From: a virus
Length of the DNA: 64,000 nucleotides
Direction: 5' to 3' (one strand)
IMG/VR virus record: IMGVR_UViG_3300046004_001808
Coordinates: 1 to 64,000 of that record
In this document: piece after piece, positions 36,729 through 46,254 of the stretch
Layout: every line of letters starts with the position of its first letter
How positions within the stretch are numbered: position 1 is the stretch's first letter
The notes under the pieces: model-generated
The model's input: only the letters and a program-made list of their open reading frames with translations
Database searches by the model: none
What the model was told of the DNA's origin: nothing
Made by a program: the position numbers and the translations under genes

Positions 36729-37762
36729 ACTAATTGGTTTTCTAACACAATTGAACCCTCTTGAGTATCATTAGATTTAACTACAATAATTTTTAAAACA
36801 TCATTGGTATTGATTTGTATTTGATACAAATCTGACCCATAATATTGATTATTAATGTACACATCAAACGAATCAATATTAGTTGTTTCACCTAAATTTA
36901 AATCAACAGTATAATCAAAAACTTGTGAAATAATATTGTTCCCAACAATAAATAAAATATTTGTTGAGGTTCCTTCATCTGCAATATTTTTTCTTCTTCC
37001 ACGCATGAACGATTCTTTTTCAAATTCAATAACAGTTAAAACTCTTGAAACCGCCGGAGCAACTTCAAATTCGTTTTCATCAATTAAGAATCCTAACATT
37101 GTAAAATCATAACTTTGAATATAATATTTCCTTTTATCAATATTCATAACTGACTCATCGGTAATGTTATTCATAATGATTGGAATATAATGACCTTTGA
37201 TAGTTGTATATGCTTGACGAGAGGAAAACATTTCAAGAATATTTTTATTAAACTCGTTTAATTCTCTCATTCTATTACAAATTATTTTAACACTATATGT
37301 AATATCAACAGGTACCGGTTGAGGTATTTTATAAATATCCATACCATTTCTATTACCATCCCACGTTGGTACTTGAGCATAAAAATATTGTTTTCTATTT
37401 GGTATGTTATATAGTAATGCAGGGTTAGTACCAAATTTAACTTCGGGATTTCTAACAACCGTAATAAATGGGGGTGAGACATTAGAATCCAAATCTTGAA
37501 AATTCCAAGTTTCAGTAAATTGAGACCAATTTTGAGCCGTTATCAAAATATCAATTGATGGTATAACATTACCATCCACAATAGTCTGTAATTCATTCTG
37601 AACAAAGTTTAACATTCCCCCATCCAAATCGGCATGTAAAATGGACTTAGGTAAATAAGTTCCATCTTTATTAATTTTTTCCAATAACTCTTCTCTTCGT
37701 GGATATAGAGTTTTTGGAAACGTTAACGGTATTGTTTTCTTTATTTTGTTAGGTAAACCCAT
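36725..37762 (-). CDS. Probable tail sheath stabiliser / tail completion protein (gp15-like)
   Basis: A 345-residue protein. The middle (DITYSVKIICNRMRELNEFN, KNILEMFSSRQAYTTIKGHY, IPIIMNN, KYYIQSYDFTMLGFLIDE) resembles the gp15 type of tail terminator in which a pairing helix precedes an OB-like domain; T4 gp15 is 272 residues. The location next to the sheath and neck genes supports this. The assignment rests on pattern and context only. A TATTTATA motif 13 bases before the ATG gives it a separate promoter. Confidence 0.55.
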   Translation of the reverse strand: MGLPNKIKKTIPLTFPKTLYPRREELLEKINKDGTYLPKSILHADLDGGMLNFVQNELQTIVDGNVIPSIDILITAQNWSQFTETWNFQDLDSNVSPPFITVVRNPEVKFGTNPALLYNIPNRKQYFYAQVPTWDGNRNGMDIYKIPQPVPVDITYSVKIICNRMRELNEFNKNILEMFSSRQAYTTIKGHYIPIIMNNITDESVMNIDKRKYYIQSYDFTMLGFLIDENEFEVAPAVSRVLTVIEFEKESFMRGRRKNIADEGTSTNILFIVGNNIISQVFDYTVDLNLGETTNIDSFDVYINNQYYGSDLYQIQINTNDVLKIIVVKSNDTQEGSIVLENQLV

Positions 37763-37763
37763 T

Positions 37764-38210
37764 TTATTGTTTTGTTATAAATATTTTGTTTCTTGAATTT
37801 ATCATTTCTACCTCACCGGCACGATATATTGGTTCTTCGGTGTCTTTCATAACATAAGAATTATATTTGTAAGGGTTATAGGTTACGATATTACTATTTG
37901 GTTCACTTGGTAGATTTTCACAAGGGAACTTACAATAATCCATTAATGTTCCAATCACAAATGAATGAACATTCTTTCTTTTTTCTTTTATAACCTTTTC
38001 TCTACCTCCGGGTCTAACTCTGAATTCAACGTCACTTAATTTAACATAGTCACAATGATTAACAACTAATCCTTTATAGATTATTGAGAATGTCTGTTTA
38101 TGTAAGTTATAATAAATCATAACTTTCTTACCTATGTAATCATTTTCTTCTTCATCTGAAAAATTTTCAAATATTCTGTTTGCTTGAGATTCTGTTATTA
38201 TTATTTTCAT
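37764..38210 (-). CDS. Unknown protein with MKIIITES leader-like N-terminus
   Basis: A 148-residue protein beginning MKIIITESQANRIFENFSDE. The rest has beta-rich segments (KVMIYYNLHKQTFSIIYKG, VNHCDYVKLSDVEFRV) and no family I recognise. The N-terminus resembles that of its upstream neighbour (MKLIITENKLNSII), and the two genes overlap by four bases. The shared leader could be a packaging or assembly signal; I cannot assign a function. Confidence 0.55.
   Translation of the reverse strand: MKIIITESQANRIFENFSDEEENDYIGKKVMIYYNLHKQTFSIIYKGLVVNHCDYVKLSDVEFRVRPGGREKVIKEKRKNVHSFVIGTLMDYCKFPCENLPSEPNSNIVTYNPYKYNSYVMKDTEEPIYRAGEVEMINSRNKIFITKQ
37776..37783 (-). promoter_or_regulatory. TATTTATA motif before the gp15-like gene
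   Basis: Context AATATTTATAACAA, 13 bases upstream of the ATG at 37762, inside the 3' end of the preceding gene. Confidence 0.6.
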
Positions 38211-38512
38211 ATTTCATTTACTCGATAAAAGACTCTAGCTCTAAATCCAAATTTATTATTACACCAATTTAGTAAGATTTTTCCCGTTTCTTCATAATCT
38301 AAACTAAACACTTCACTAACAAAATCCCATAATTCCCTAACAATATATAATTGTTTTCCTCTCAAATTATACATAATTTTAAACAATCCATTTTTGGATA
38401 AATAAATTTCTCTAAATTCAGTACGATTAAATCTTTCTAAATCACTATAATGTTTATTTAACCAATTTATAATAATTGAATTTAATTTATTTTCTGTTAT
38501 AATTAATTTCAT
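38207..38512 (-). CDS. Unknown small protein with MKLIITEN leader-like N-terminus
   Basis: A 101-residue basic protein beginning MKLIITENKLNSIIINWLN. The rest has a beta-hairpin (NGLFKIMYNLRGKQLYIVRE) and a helical end. No family is recognised. It overlaps the next gene by four bases and touches the previous one by one base, so it belongs to the neck-region operon 39027-37764. Confidence 0.55.
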   Translation of the reverse strand: MKLIITENKLNSIIINWLNKHYSDLERFNRTEFREIYLSKNGLFKIMYNLRGKQLYIVRELWDFVSEVFSLDYEETGKILLNWCNNKFGFRARVFYRVNEI

Positions 38513-39027
38513 TATAATCCTCTAAATTCGTTCTCCGTAACAGGAGTTGCTATATATGACTTGTAAAATGGTTTGTAACCGGCATATGTATGTTTATTGT
38601 CTGAGTTAATTCTTCCATCATCACTAACCACATAATATCTAACTTTGGTTTCAGTTTCGTAATAACCAATATAGTCACCATAATTAATCTGAATACCTAA
38701 ATCATTAAGTTGAGCAGCGTAAATTGAGAATTTAAGATTTCCAGGTTCTGATTGAGCAATTTTAGAATTACCTAAATATTTGGTCTCAGGTGGGAGTATT
38801 TGAACGTAAGCTTTAATCTCAATTGGTGGTAAATATTTGATACCATCGGTCATAACCTCACCATAAACATCATCTGTTTTAGTTTTTAATCTATCTATCT
38901 TATATAGTACTAACGTAAAGTTCATATCACCATATAACCATTCCTCCCCCATAGAGATGTCTAAGTCGTAATCCTCCGCTCCGAAGAACTTACCTATTCG
39001 TGTAATTGGTACTAATTGTCTGCTCAT
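38512..39027 (-). CDS. Neck- or head-completion-region protein
   Basis: A 171-residue protein (MSRQLVPITRIGKFFGAEDY, DLDISMGEEWLYGDMNFTL) without a firm family assignment. Beta-rich composition, absence of signals and its place among sheath-terminator and neck genes suggest a small structural or completion protein (gp14-like or similar). It heads the 39027-37764 operon; a TATTTATC motif lies only four bases from the ATG. Confidence 0.55.
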   Translation of the reverse strand: MSRQLVPITRIGKFFGAEDYDLDISMGEEWLYGDMNFTLVLYKIDRLKTKTDDVYGEVMTDGIKYLPPIEIKAYVQILPPETKYLGNSKIAQSEPGNLKFSIYAAQLNDLGIQINYGDYIGYYETETKVRYYVVSDDGRINSDNKHTYAGYKPFYKSYIATPVTENEFRGL

Positions 39028-39031
39028 ATTG

Positions 39032-39038
39032 ATAAATA
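39032..39038 (-). promoter_or_regulatory. TATTTAT motif before the 171-residue gene
   Basis: Context AATATTTATCAATATG: the core ends four bases before the start codon, so a transcript starting downstream of it would be leaderless. Confidence 0.5.
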
Positions 39039-39075
39039 TTAAATAATTTATTATATTTCTATTAAAAGATTAAAT

Positions 39076-40851
39076 TTGGAAAACAATACATCTGAAAATT
39101 CTAATTTAACAATAGAACAACGAGCAATATCTATCCTTGAAACTTATCAGGGGGCAAACAACTATATCCTAAAATTAAAACACCAAAAGGAAACTAACAA
39201 AAGATTCTTCCCAACTCGGGCACAATCTGACTACATTATGAATTTTAATGAAGTAACTCCTAAGGTTGCAAAAAGATGGGTTGATTTAGACCCTTACTTC
39301 GCTAAAAAAATTGCTGATGAAAAATTATTAATTAAAATCCCTGAACAGGTTTGGGTTGAAAAGTTATTAGTTGAGAAAGAAAAGTCTTACCACGTTTGGG
39401 GAAAAGTATTAGAATCTGAAACAATCCACGATTTTTGGTTACCAAAAGGAGCTTTGATTAAAACACACACAATAAAGAATATTGTTGTGGATTATTCAAA
39501 ATACTCCAATAGACCACCGTTAGAACATCAAAAAGAAGCTATTGAAAAACTTGCTGGGTCTAAAAGGTTTATCCTTGCCGATGATATGGGATTGGGTAAG
39601 ACTACCGCAACCATTATTGCTGCTTTAGAGACAGGTGCGAAGAAAATACTTATAGTTTGTCCGGCATCTCTGAAGATTAACTGGCAAAGAGAGATTGAGA
39701 ACTATACCGATAGAAGTGTTTATATCTCCGAAGGTAAGAATTTCTCAATAGAACACGATTTTGTGATTATTAATTACGATATTCTTAAAAACTTCTATGA
39801 TTTAAAAAGTAAAACAGAATCTTTAATCTCACAAGGAAACTTTGATTTAATTATTTTGGATGAGGCACATTATGTTAGTAATGGACAAGCAGCAAGAACC
39901 AAACTTGTTAATAGTTTCTCTAAAAGTTGTGAAAGAGTGTGGTTATTAACCGGAACACCGATGACTAACCGACCGATGAATTATTTCAACCTATTGGCTC
40001 TTATTGAAAGTCCGGTGGCTCAGAATTGGATGGCTTACGCTATTAGATATTGTCAAGGTTATCAATTCACAGCGGGAACTCGTAAGATATGGAACGTAAC
40101 CGGAGCATCTAACTTAGAAGAATTGAGAGACAGAACATCAAGACAAGTTTTACGTAGATTAAAAACGGAAGTTTTAGATTTACCTGAGAAAATTATTACA
40201 CCAGTTTATTTGAGATTGAAGTCAAAACTCTATGAAGGATTAATGGGTGAATACTATGATTGGTACAATAAAAACCCCGATGAGTCAACATCTCTAACAG
40301 TTCAGTTCAGTAAGTTAATGAAGGTTCGTCAAGTGATTGCTGAAGAAAAAATTAAAGATACCATAGAATTAGCTGAGAATATTTTGGAACAAGATAAAAA
40401 AGTTATCATCTTTACCAACTTTACTGAGACATTAAACAGAATTGCCGACCATTTTGGAAAACAAGCTGTGAGATTAGATGGTTCAACCTCAAAACCTCAA
40501 CGACAATATGCTGTTGACCAATTTCAAGATAATGAAAAGATTAAGGTGTTTGTTGGAAACGTAAAAGCCGCTGGTGTTGGAATCACACTAACCGCAGCCG
40601 AAGCTGTAATCATTAATGACTTATCATTTGTTCCGGGTGATTTAGCACAAGCGGAAGACCGAGCATACAGATATGGACAGAAAAATTCGGTGTCAGTTTA
40701 CTACCCAATATTCGATAACTCAATAGAAGGAATCATTTACGACATGGTAAATCAAAAGAAACAAAATATTGGAACCGTTATGGGAGACAACATCTCTGAA
40801 AGAGGAGATTTTATTGGAGAACTTATGAATAAGATAAACAATCGGGGATAA
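39076..40851 (+). CDS. uvsW: UvsW-like SNF2-family DNA helicase
   Basis: A 591-residue SF2 ATPase of SNF2/SMARCAL1 type: Walker A ADDMGLGKTTA near residue 169, DEAH box LDEAHYVSNG near 261, LTGTPMTNRP, then RLDGSTSKPQRQYAVDQF, AAGVGITLTAAEAVI and the arginine-finger motif QAEDRAYRYGQ near 531. In T4, UvsW remodels forks and R-loops and drives the switch to recombination-dependent replication; a SNF2-like version in this role is inferred. The best start is TTG at 39076, because the next in-frame ATG (near residue 50) would cut conserved sequence. Divergent from the neck operon by 48 bases. Confidence 0.85.
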   Translation: MENNTSENSNLTIEQRAISILETYQGANNYILKLKHQKETNKRFFPTRAQSDYIMNFNEVTPKVAKRWVDLDPYFAKKIADEKLLIKIPEQVWVEKLLVEKEKSYHVWGKVLESETIHDFWLPKGALIKTHTIKNIVVDYSKYSNRPPLEHQKEAIEKLAGSKRFILADDMGLGKTTATIIAALETGAKKILIVCPASLKINWQREIENYTDRSVYISEGKNFSIEHDFVIINYDILKNFYDLKSKTESLISQGNFDLIILDEAHYVSNGQAARTKLVNSFSKSCERVWLLTGTPMTNRPMNYFNLLALIESPVAQNWMAYAIRYCQGYQFTAGTRKIWNVTGASNLEELRDRTSRQVLRRLKTEVLDLPEKIITPVYLRLKSKLYEGLMGEYYDWYNKNPDESTSLTVQFSKLMKVRQVIAEEKIKDTIELAENILEQDKKVIIFTNFTETLNRIADHFGKQAVRLDGSTSKPQRQYAVDQFQDNEKIKVFVGNVKAAGVGITLTAAEAVIINDLSFVPGDLAQAEDRAYRYGQKNSVSVYYPIFDNSIEGIIYDMVNQKKQNIGTVMGDNISERGDFIGELMNKINNRG

Positions 40852-40865
40852 TCCGGTTGTTTAGA

Positions 40866-40872
40866 TATTTAT
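40866..40872 (+). promoter_or_regulatory. TATTTAT motif before the nuclease gene
   Basis: Context GATATTTATCATAA, 18 bases before the ATG at 40891. Confidence 0.6.
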
Positions 40873-40890
40873 CATAATAAACAAGCCTAC

Positions 40891-41820
40891 ATGAAAAATA
40901 TTAAAAATAAAATTAAACTCATTATAGAAAAGATTAAATCGGTGGAAAACCTTAGTAATCGAAAACCATCCATTAATGAAATGAAAAAAATAGAAATTGA
41001 AAAACTTAAATCTATTATATCTGAAGGTAAATCGGAAAGATGTAGTAGAGAAATGAACGAATCGATTAGAATGGTGTTTAACATTAACCCTAAAGTTAAA
41101 ACAATTTTTAAAGACGGTATTAATCGAATGATGAAAGAAGTCTTCCCTGATAACTATTATGGAAATAATGAATATAGTGAAGGAGAAGTTGCCGGAGTAT
41201 ATGATTTAGAAAAAGATGGTCGTTCTGTTTTAAATAAATTAAACACAAACTATAGTTGTTTTTGTATCTTATTAAACGATGTTAATCAAGTCTTAAAATC
41301 AAAAAACGAACCCGAAATAAAAATTATTGGTTTAAAACCTTTTGAGCAAATTAGTGAAGTTAAAAAACTTGTTAATGTTTTAGATGAATATAAGTCTAGA
41401 ATTTTTTCACAAAAATCCTCAACATTTCAAAATCTTATGAAAGTTTTAACTCAAACAGATAGTTGGGGTCAAGCTCGTGAAGATAGAACAATTCAAATAT
41501 TAAAAAAACAATTTGGTGAAAAAAATGTTAACGCCATTGGTAAACTTGGTAGTAAAGAAGACATGATTGGTGGTATTGATTGTGAAGTTATTATTGATGG
41601 AGTTAAAAAAACCGCACAAATTAAACCTTTTACGGGGGAAAAAGAAATTGATAATTCTGTTATGATTTTAGGAACCGCAAATGTTAAAAGATATTCAACC
41701 GATTGGTTAATTTTTACTAGAAATAATAAAGAAGTATTGGTCTTTGATAATAAACACTCAAAAATAATGGGTGGTCAGTATATTTTCCCTAAAGAAGACC
41801 TGATTTATACATTAAGTTGA
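40891..41820 (+). CDS. PD-(D/E)XK-type nuclease candidate
   Basis: A 309-residue protein. The C-terminal third carries a PD-(D/E)XK pattern: WGQAREDRTIQILKKQF (Glu197 in a helix), MIGGIDCEVIIDG (Asp230), then a strand TAQIKPF with Gln243-x-Lys245 in place of the usual ExK. The first 180 residues are Lys-rich and helical with no known domain. It lies between the UvsW-like gene and the gp13-like neck gene with its own late motif, so a virion-associated or packaging-linked nuclease is possible. The family is inferred from motif spacing only. Confidence 0.65.
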   Translation: MKNIKNKIKLIIEKIKSVENLSNRKPSINEMKKIEIEKLKSIISEGKSERCSREMNESIRMVFNINPKVKTIFKDGINRMMKEVFPDNYYGNNEYSEGEVAGVYDLEKDGRSVLNKLNTNYSCFCILLNDVNQVLKSKNEPEIKIIGLKPFEQISEVKKLVNVLDEYKSRIFSQKSSTFQNLMKVLTQTDSWGQAREDRTIQILKKQFGEKNVNAIGKLGSKEDMIGGIDCEVIIDGVKKTAQIKPFTGEKEIDNSVMILGTANVKRYSTDWLIFTRNNKEVLVFDNKHSKIMGGQYIFPKEDLIYTLS

Positions 41821-41827
41821 TATTTAT
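41821..41827 (+). promoter_or_regulatory. TATTTAT motif before the neck gene
   Basis: GATATTTATAAAATAAAAAC, 14 bases upstream of the ATG at 41842. Confidence 0.65.
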
Positions 41828-41841
41828 AAAATAAAAACGTT

Positions 41842-42984
41842 ATGGGAATATTAACAGGGGCTACATATCAAACAGCTATTATACCGGAACCAGAAAGAAC
41901 TAAATTATATACAAGAATTAAACATCTTTTAGGTGCACCATTAAGGAGTGTTGAATTAGAAGATGAACAAATGGATAGTTTATTAGAATTGTCTATTGGT
42001 GATTATTCTCAATATATACAAGATTGGTTAATTGAATCTCAATGGACTTCATTGTACAATTTAAATTTGGATACAGAATCGTTATCAAGAGCCTTTGTAA
42101 CCAAAAGTTTAGATTGGGAAACAAGATATACTTACGCATACTCTAAAATTGTCGGATTACAAGCCGGTGGTGATTGGGTTTTGAAAAAAGATTTTGTTCA
42201 ATTAGTACCAAACCAACAAATATATGAAATTCCTGCAAACCGAGAAATAAATGAAGTATTATGGTTTACACCTTCAGAATTAAATGGGTTATTATTTGAC
42301 CCCTGGACTTTTGGTGGTTTAGGTGGTGGTGGTTTTGGTGGACCGGGTGGTTTTGCTCAAATGGGTGCGTCAGGTTCTTACTTTATGATGCCGGCATTTG
42401 ATATGTTATTGAGAATGCAAGAAATTAATATTCAAAGAAGAATTATTGCGGGAGATTTAACTTATACCATCACAGCATTACCTGAAGGTAAAAAAGCTCT
42501 TCACTTAATGAACACACCTGGAGGTAAATTTGATTTTGGTAATCAACAAATGGCTAGAGGTAAAGTTTGGTATTGGTATTACGATGTTGGTCCTGCGGAC
42601 AGAGATAATTGTTTAAAAAACAATCCGGATATTATTAAACTACCATCAGACGTTCCAATAGATTCAATGTCTTGGATTGATTTAAATAATCCAGCACAAC
42701 AATTTGTACGAAGATGGTTTACCGCTTATTGTAAAGAAACGTTATCAAGAGTTAGAGGTAAATTTAGTGGTAATATTAAAACACCTGATAGTGAATTAAC
42801 AATGGATTACGCTACTTTAGCGACTGAAGGTAAAGATGAAAAAACAAAACTTGAAGAAGAATTAAAGTTAAGACTTGAAAGATTACGTCCTGAGAAAATG
42901 ATGGAACGTGAAGCGTTACTTGCTGAAAATTTAAACAAACAACTTAAGTTTAGAGCAATGCCAAGACAAATTTATGTTATATAA
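41842..42984 (+). CDS. Neck protein gp13-like
   Basis: A 380-residue protein. The N-terminus (YTRIKHLLGAPLRSVELEDE, QMDSLLELSIGDYSQYIQDW) is the typical helical start of gp13-type neck proteins, which connect the portal to the tail and close the head after packaging; T4 gp13 has 309 residues. A Gly-rich insertion (FGGLGGGGFGGPGGFAQMG) at about residues 155-175 is unusual. The C-terminus is a long charged helix (TKLEEELKLRLERLRPEKM). It is followed after three bases by the 128-residue gene. Confidence 0.75.
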   Translation: MGILTGATYQTAIIPEPERTKLYTRIKHLLGAPLRSVELEDEQMDSLLELSIGDYSQYIQDWLIESQWTSLYNLNLDTESLSRAFVTKSLDWETRYTYAYSKIVGLQAGGDWVLKKDFVQLVPNQQIYEIPANREINEVLWFTPSELNGLLFDPWTFGGLGGGGFGGPGGFAQMGASGSYFMMPAFDMLLRMQEINIQRRIIAGDLTYTITALPEGKKALHLMNTPGGKFDFGNQQMARGKVWYWYYDVGPADRDNCLKNNPDIIKLPSDVPIDSMSWIDLNNPAQQFVRRWFTAYCKETLSRVRGKFSGNIKTPDSELTMDYATLATEGKDEKTKLEEELKLRLERLRPEKMMEREALLAENLNKQLKFRAMPRQIYVI

Positions 42985-42987
42985 CTT

Positions 42988-43374
42988 ATGAATACAATAT
43001 CCAATAGATTAACTAGAAAAACAATTAACGAAAAACAATTTTTAGGAGACACTTTAATTGAAATAGAAGAAATTAAAATACAAAACCCTAAAATAATTCC
43101 AATGAAAAAAATAATTACTAACTCCGAATATAAAACAAATGGTGAAATATTAATAGTAATAAAAGAAGTTGATTCTTGTAATCTTACTTTAGATTCAAAT
43201 ACGACCGACCATATCATAATTAAAGCATTTACTAAAGTTTATATTAGACCAAGTTTTGGTAAGATAGACGAATATTATGATGAAATATTAATTGATTTGG
43301 GTGCGTGTGTAGAATTTTACTTATTAGAGAATAATTGGTACATAGTTTCCTCAGATGGTTTAAAATTAGAATAA
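42988..43374 (+). CDS. Unknown small protein after the neck gene
   Basis: A 128-residue beta-rich protein (TLIEIEEIKIQNPKIIPMKK, EILIVIKEVDSCNLTLDSN, YYDEILIDLGACVEFYLLEN) without recognised family. The regular strands and the WYIVSSDG end suggest a small jelly-roll or fibre-like domain. Co-transcribed with the neck gene and closed by a bidirectional terminator, so probably a virion component. Confidence 0.55.
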   Translation: MNTISNRLTRKTINEKQFLGDTLIEIEEIKIQNPKIIPMKKIITNSEYKTNGEILIVIKEVDSCNLTLDSNTTDHIIIKAFTKVYIRPSFGKIDEYYDEILIDLGACVEFYLLENNWYIVSSDGLKLE

Positions 43375-43403
43375 AAAAAGGTGTCGTATTAGACACCTTT
43401 TTT
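43373..43403. terminator. Bidirectional terminator between neck unit and DNA polymerase
   Basis: AAAAAAAGGTGTC / GACACCTTTTTT with a 6-base loop has an A-run on one side and a T-run on the other, so it works in both directions for the convergent genes ending at 43374 (+) and 43407 (-). Confidence 0.9.
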
Positions 43404-43406
43404 GTT

Positions 43407-46196
43407 TTAGTTAATATGTTCTTCCCAACCAGGTTCTGCTAATTCATAAATATATTCAGAACTAACCCCAACTCTATCCCAAAACTTTAATTCCAAATCT
43501 GTAATGGTTAATAGGTCCTCAATAGTGTCTTGGTCACCTTCTTTATTCGGAATACCACCAATTAACTCACATTGGGTCTTAGTAAAGAATCCTCTATCTT
43601 CGGGATTAGCAATTAACAAACTTTCTCTTAACTCTTTATTAAAAACAATTAATAATGGTTCAACTTTCTTATTGAATGTAGAGATTGCTCTCGCAATATT
43701 GTAATCTCCTGTTAAATCGGGATTGTTCTCAATTTCAGTTTGGTCTAACATATAACAATTAAGTTGTATGGTTGAGGTTGTTTTGTTTTCCGGTTCCTGT
43801 CCATTAACTGATGTAAATAAATCCAACTCTTTCTTGGTATAATTATTTTTAGTCAATTTTTGAACATCCCCGTGTGACGCTTTTAATCCATTATTAACAT
43901 AACTGATTACATCACCCAACGACACCTTTAAATTGTGTTTAATAGCTAATTCCATATGAGCCATTCTACTCATTAAAGAACCCGCCTTTGTTTTCATACC
44001 ACATCGTTTTTTGTAATCATCGATAGATAGTTTAACTCTCGCTCTTTGGGCAATTTGTTTTAAGGGTATTTGTTTATCATATATTCTTTGGTGGTATTCA
44101 AAATACCATTCAATAAACTCCTGACCTTTTCCTTCCAACAATAGCTTCACTCCTTTATCTAAAAATACCTCAATATATAATGGTAATTTTTTAGATTTAA
44201 TTGAGTTTCCGGTTAATTTAATCTTACCGTTAGATTCCATCGTAGCGTAATTCTTTCTACTTAAATTGATACACGAATCCCAAGTTCCATCACAATCAAG
44301 ACCCATTTCACCTTTCATAAACAAATCGTTGTATTCGGCGGTATCGGCATAATAACCTCTATATTCTTGACCCTCTTTAACCAACCAATTCAAACCTTTT
44401 CCGATGTAAACCCTGTCGTCAACACCACCTTCAGGTAAACTAAAGTTGACACCATCCGTATCAAGTACCAAAGGAGTGTATCCTCTCTTAACAAAGTACT
44501 TTACCATTTGACGAAGATATTGTCTTCCGGTACAGGTAATTCTTTCCCCACTATTCATTTCTCCCCACTCATAAACGTGTGGAGCAGATAAACCACCAAA
44601 CATTGAGTTAATGAAGATTTTTAACGGTAACTGTTTACGGTCATACGATAATGATTTTTTAGAATCAGTTGACTTATATTCCGTTGCTAAGTTTTTATAC
44701 ATAATACGAGCGTTACGGAAGTAAGTTAACATTCCTTTCATTCCACCCATAACATCACACTCAGGGAACACGTCGTGCACCAACTGAATAGATGGATATA
44801 GGGAAGAGTAATCTAGTTTTAGTACGTTGGTAGAGTAACCCACCTTAAGTAGTCTTGAAAGTCCTCCTACGAAGTCAGTCTTCTCTTCTTTTGCAGGAAT
44901 AGCCAAATTGTTCTTGAATGACCAAGCCAACATAATCATTCTCCATAGAGTTGCGGTTCCCATTGTGGAAACTCTCTCATAAGTTGTTGGTACCATCGAC
45001 GCTAATAGAAACGTTCCCTGATTGAATTCATCATCCACCGTTAACGTTTCCTCTAAATCGTCGTCAAGATATCTCTCCACAACATTATCCCCCGTCACTT
45101 TAATATATTTTCCGGGAAATCTTGTGTCTAAGTTATTGAAGTCCGGATTGTCGGCTTTCTTATATTTCCCATTCTCAACATTTAACCAATATTCCTCTTT
45201 TTTAGCATACATCGGTCCAATCTCTAAGTGGTCAATATAAACTCGGTCGGGAGCTTCCGCTTTAATATATTGGGTAATGTATTTAAGACCCGCTGATTTA
45301 ATACTTGAGTTAATCGCCTGAGCTCTACGAACTGAGTGGATAATATCAATAATATTATAACCCCACAATTGAGTTTGTGAGAATCTCTCCACCTCGTTGG
45401 CAAGTTTTAACATACCATCCTTTTGAGAGATAGGTCTTGCCGGATTTAGGGATTTAGCAATCTTTTTGATATCTAAGTTAAGAGCTTTACATCTCTCAAA
45501 TATCCAAAACCAGTCAAAGTTTGCAGAATTGTATCCACCGATGATTGATGGTTTAAGTTCGTCAATAATTTTGAAGAACTCTACCAAACCTCTTCGTTCT
45601 TGGTCTTCGTCAGCACACTCAATAACTTTTTGGTATCCTTTATTGGTTTTGATTCCAATCATAAATATACGACCATCCTTAGGTTCTAAAGCGGTCGTCT
45701 CCAAGTCAAATCCGAGTCGGGTGATGTCGTTGTATTCTTCATACCCTTTAAATAATCTCTTCTCTCTTGAAATAAGGAACTGTTCTACCGGTGGAAGTAC
45801 CGTAAGTTTACCTTTTGTTTTTTCACCCCAGGGGTCAACACCACCATCTCTAAAGAATTGGATAAGTGAACGATAACCCTTCATTGATTTAACCATATAT
45901 TTGAGACCTTTTTCTAATCTCTCATTACCTTTGGTTTCTAACTTATCAATGATGATTCCGTGTTTTTTCATCGCCTCTTTTTGTTGGTCTTTGGACTTTG
46001 AATAAAAATTCAAATCTCTCAAATCACCAACCCAAGCAAATGCCGTAAATGTATCTTTTTTGATTATTTTTCCCTGACCAGGGATTTCTTTAATTTTGTA
46101 TATTGAGTCTGACCCATAGTCATACTCAATAGCAACGATGTGCTCTTCCGGGTCATTTCCTTCAAGGAATGCCTTAATTTCTTCTTGTGTTACCAT
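43407..46196 (-). CDS. 43: Family B DNA polymerase gp43-like
   Basis: A 929-residue replicative polymerase (T4 gp43: 898). The 3'-5' exonuclease is present: Exo I FDLETTALEP (Asp164/Glu166) and Exo II IIGGYNSANFDWFW. Polymerase motif A LKLDYSSLYPSIQ near residue 460, motif B KIFINSMFGGLSAP near 528 and motif C LVLDTDGVNFS near 575 are intact. It is a single gene, far from the gp32-nrdA operon. A TATTTATA motif lies 58 bases upstream of the ATG. Confidence 0.97.
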   Translation of the reverse strand: MVTQEEIKAFLEGNDPEEHIVAIEYDYGSDSIYKIKEIPGQGKIIKKDTFTAFAWVGDLRDLNFYSKSKDQQKEAMKKHGIIIDKLETKGNERLEKGLKYMVKSMKGYRSLIQFFRDGGVDPWGEKTKGKLTVLPPVEQFLISREKRLFKGYEEYNDITRLGFDLETTALEPKDGRIFMIGIKTNKGYQKVIECADEDQERRGLVEFFKIIDELKPSIIGGYNSANFDWFWIFERCKALNLDIKKIAKSLNPARPISQKDGMLKLANEVERFSQTQLWGYNIIDIIHSVRRAQAINSSIKSAGLKYITQYIKAEAPDRVYIDHLEIGPMYAKKEEYWLNVENGKYKKADNPDFNNLDTRFPGKYIKVTGDNVVERYLDDDLEETLTVDDEFNQGTFLLASMVPTTYERVSTMGTATLWRMIMLAWSFKNNLAIPAKEEKTDFVGGLSRLLKVGYSTNVLKLDYSSLYPSIQLVHDVFPECDVMGGMKGMLTYFRNARIMYKNLATEYKSTDSKKSLSYDRKQLPLKIFINSMFGGLSAPHVYEWGEMNSGERITCTGRQYLRQMVKYFVKRGYTPLVLDTDGVNFSLPEGGVDDRVYIGKGLNWLVKEGQEYRGYYADTAEYNDLFMKGEMGLDCDGTWDSCINLSRKNYATMESNGKIKLTGNSIKSKKLPLYIEVFLDKGVKLLLEGKGQEFIEWYFEYHQRIYDKQIPLKQIAQRARVKLSIDDYKKRCGMKTKAGSLMSRMAHMELAIKHNLKVSLGDVISYVNNGLKASHGDVQKLTKNNYTKKELDLFTSVNGQEPENKTTSTIQLNCYMLDQTEIENNPDLTGDYNIARAISTFNKKVEPLLIVFNKELRESLLIANPEDRGFFTKTQCELIGGIPNKEGDQDTIEDLLTITDLELKFWDRVGVSSEYIYELAEPGWEEHIN

Positions 46197-46254
46197 AAAT
46201 ATATTTTTTAGAATGACATATTGGCTCTGACATAAATCAGGTTTGTCTTGTTTC

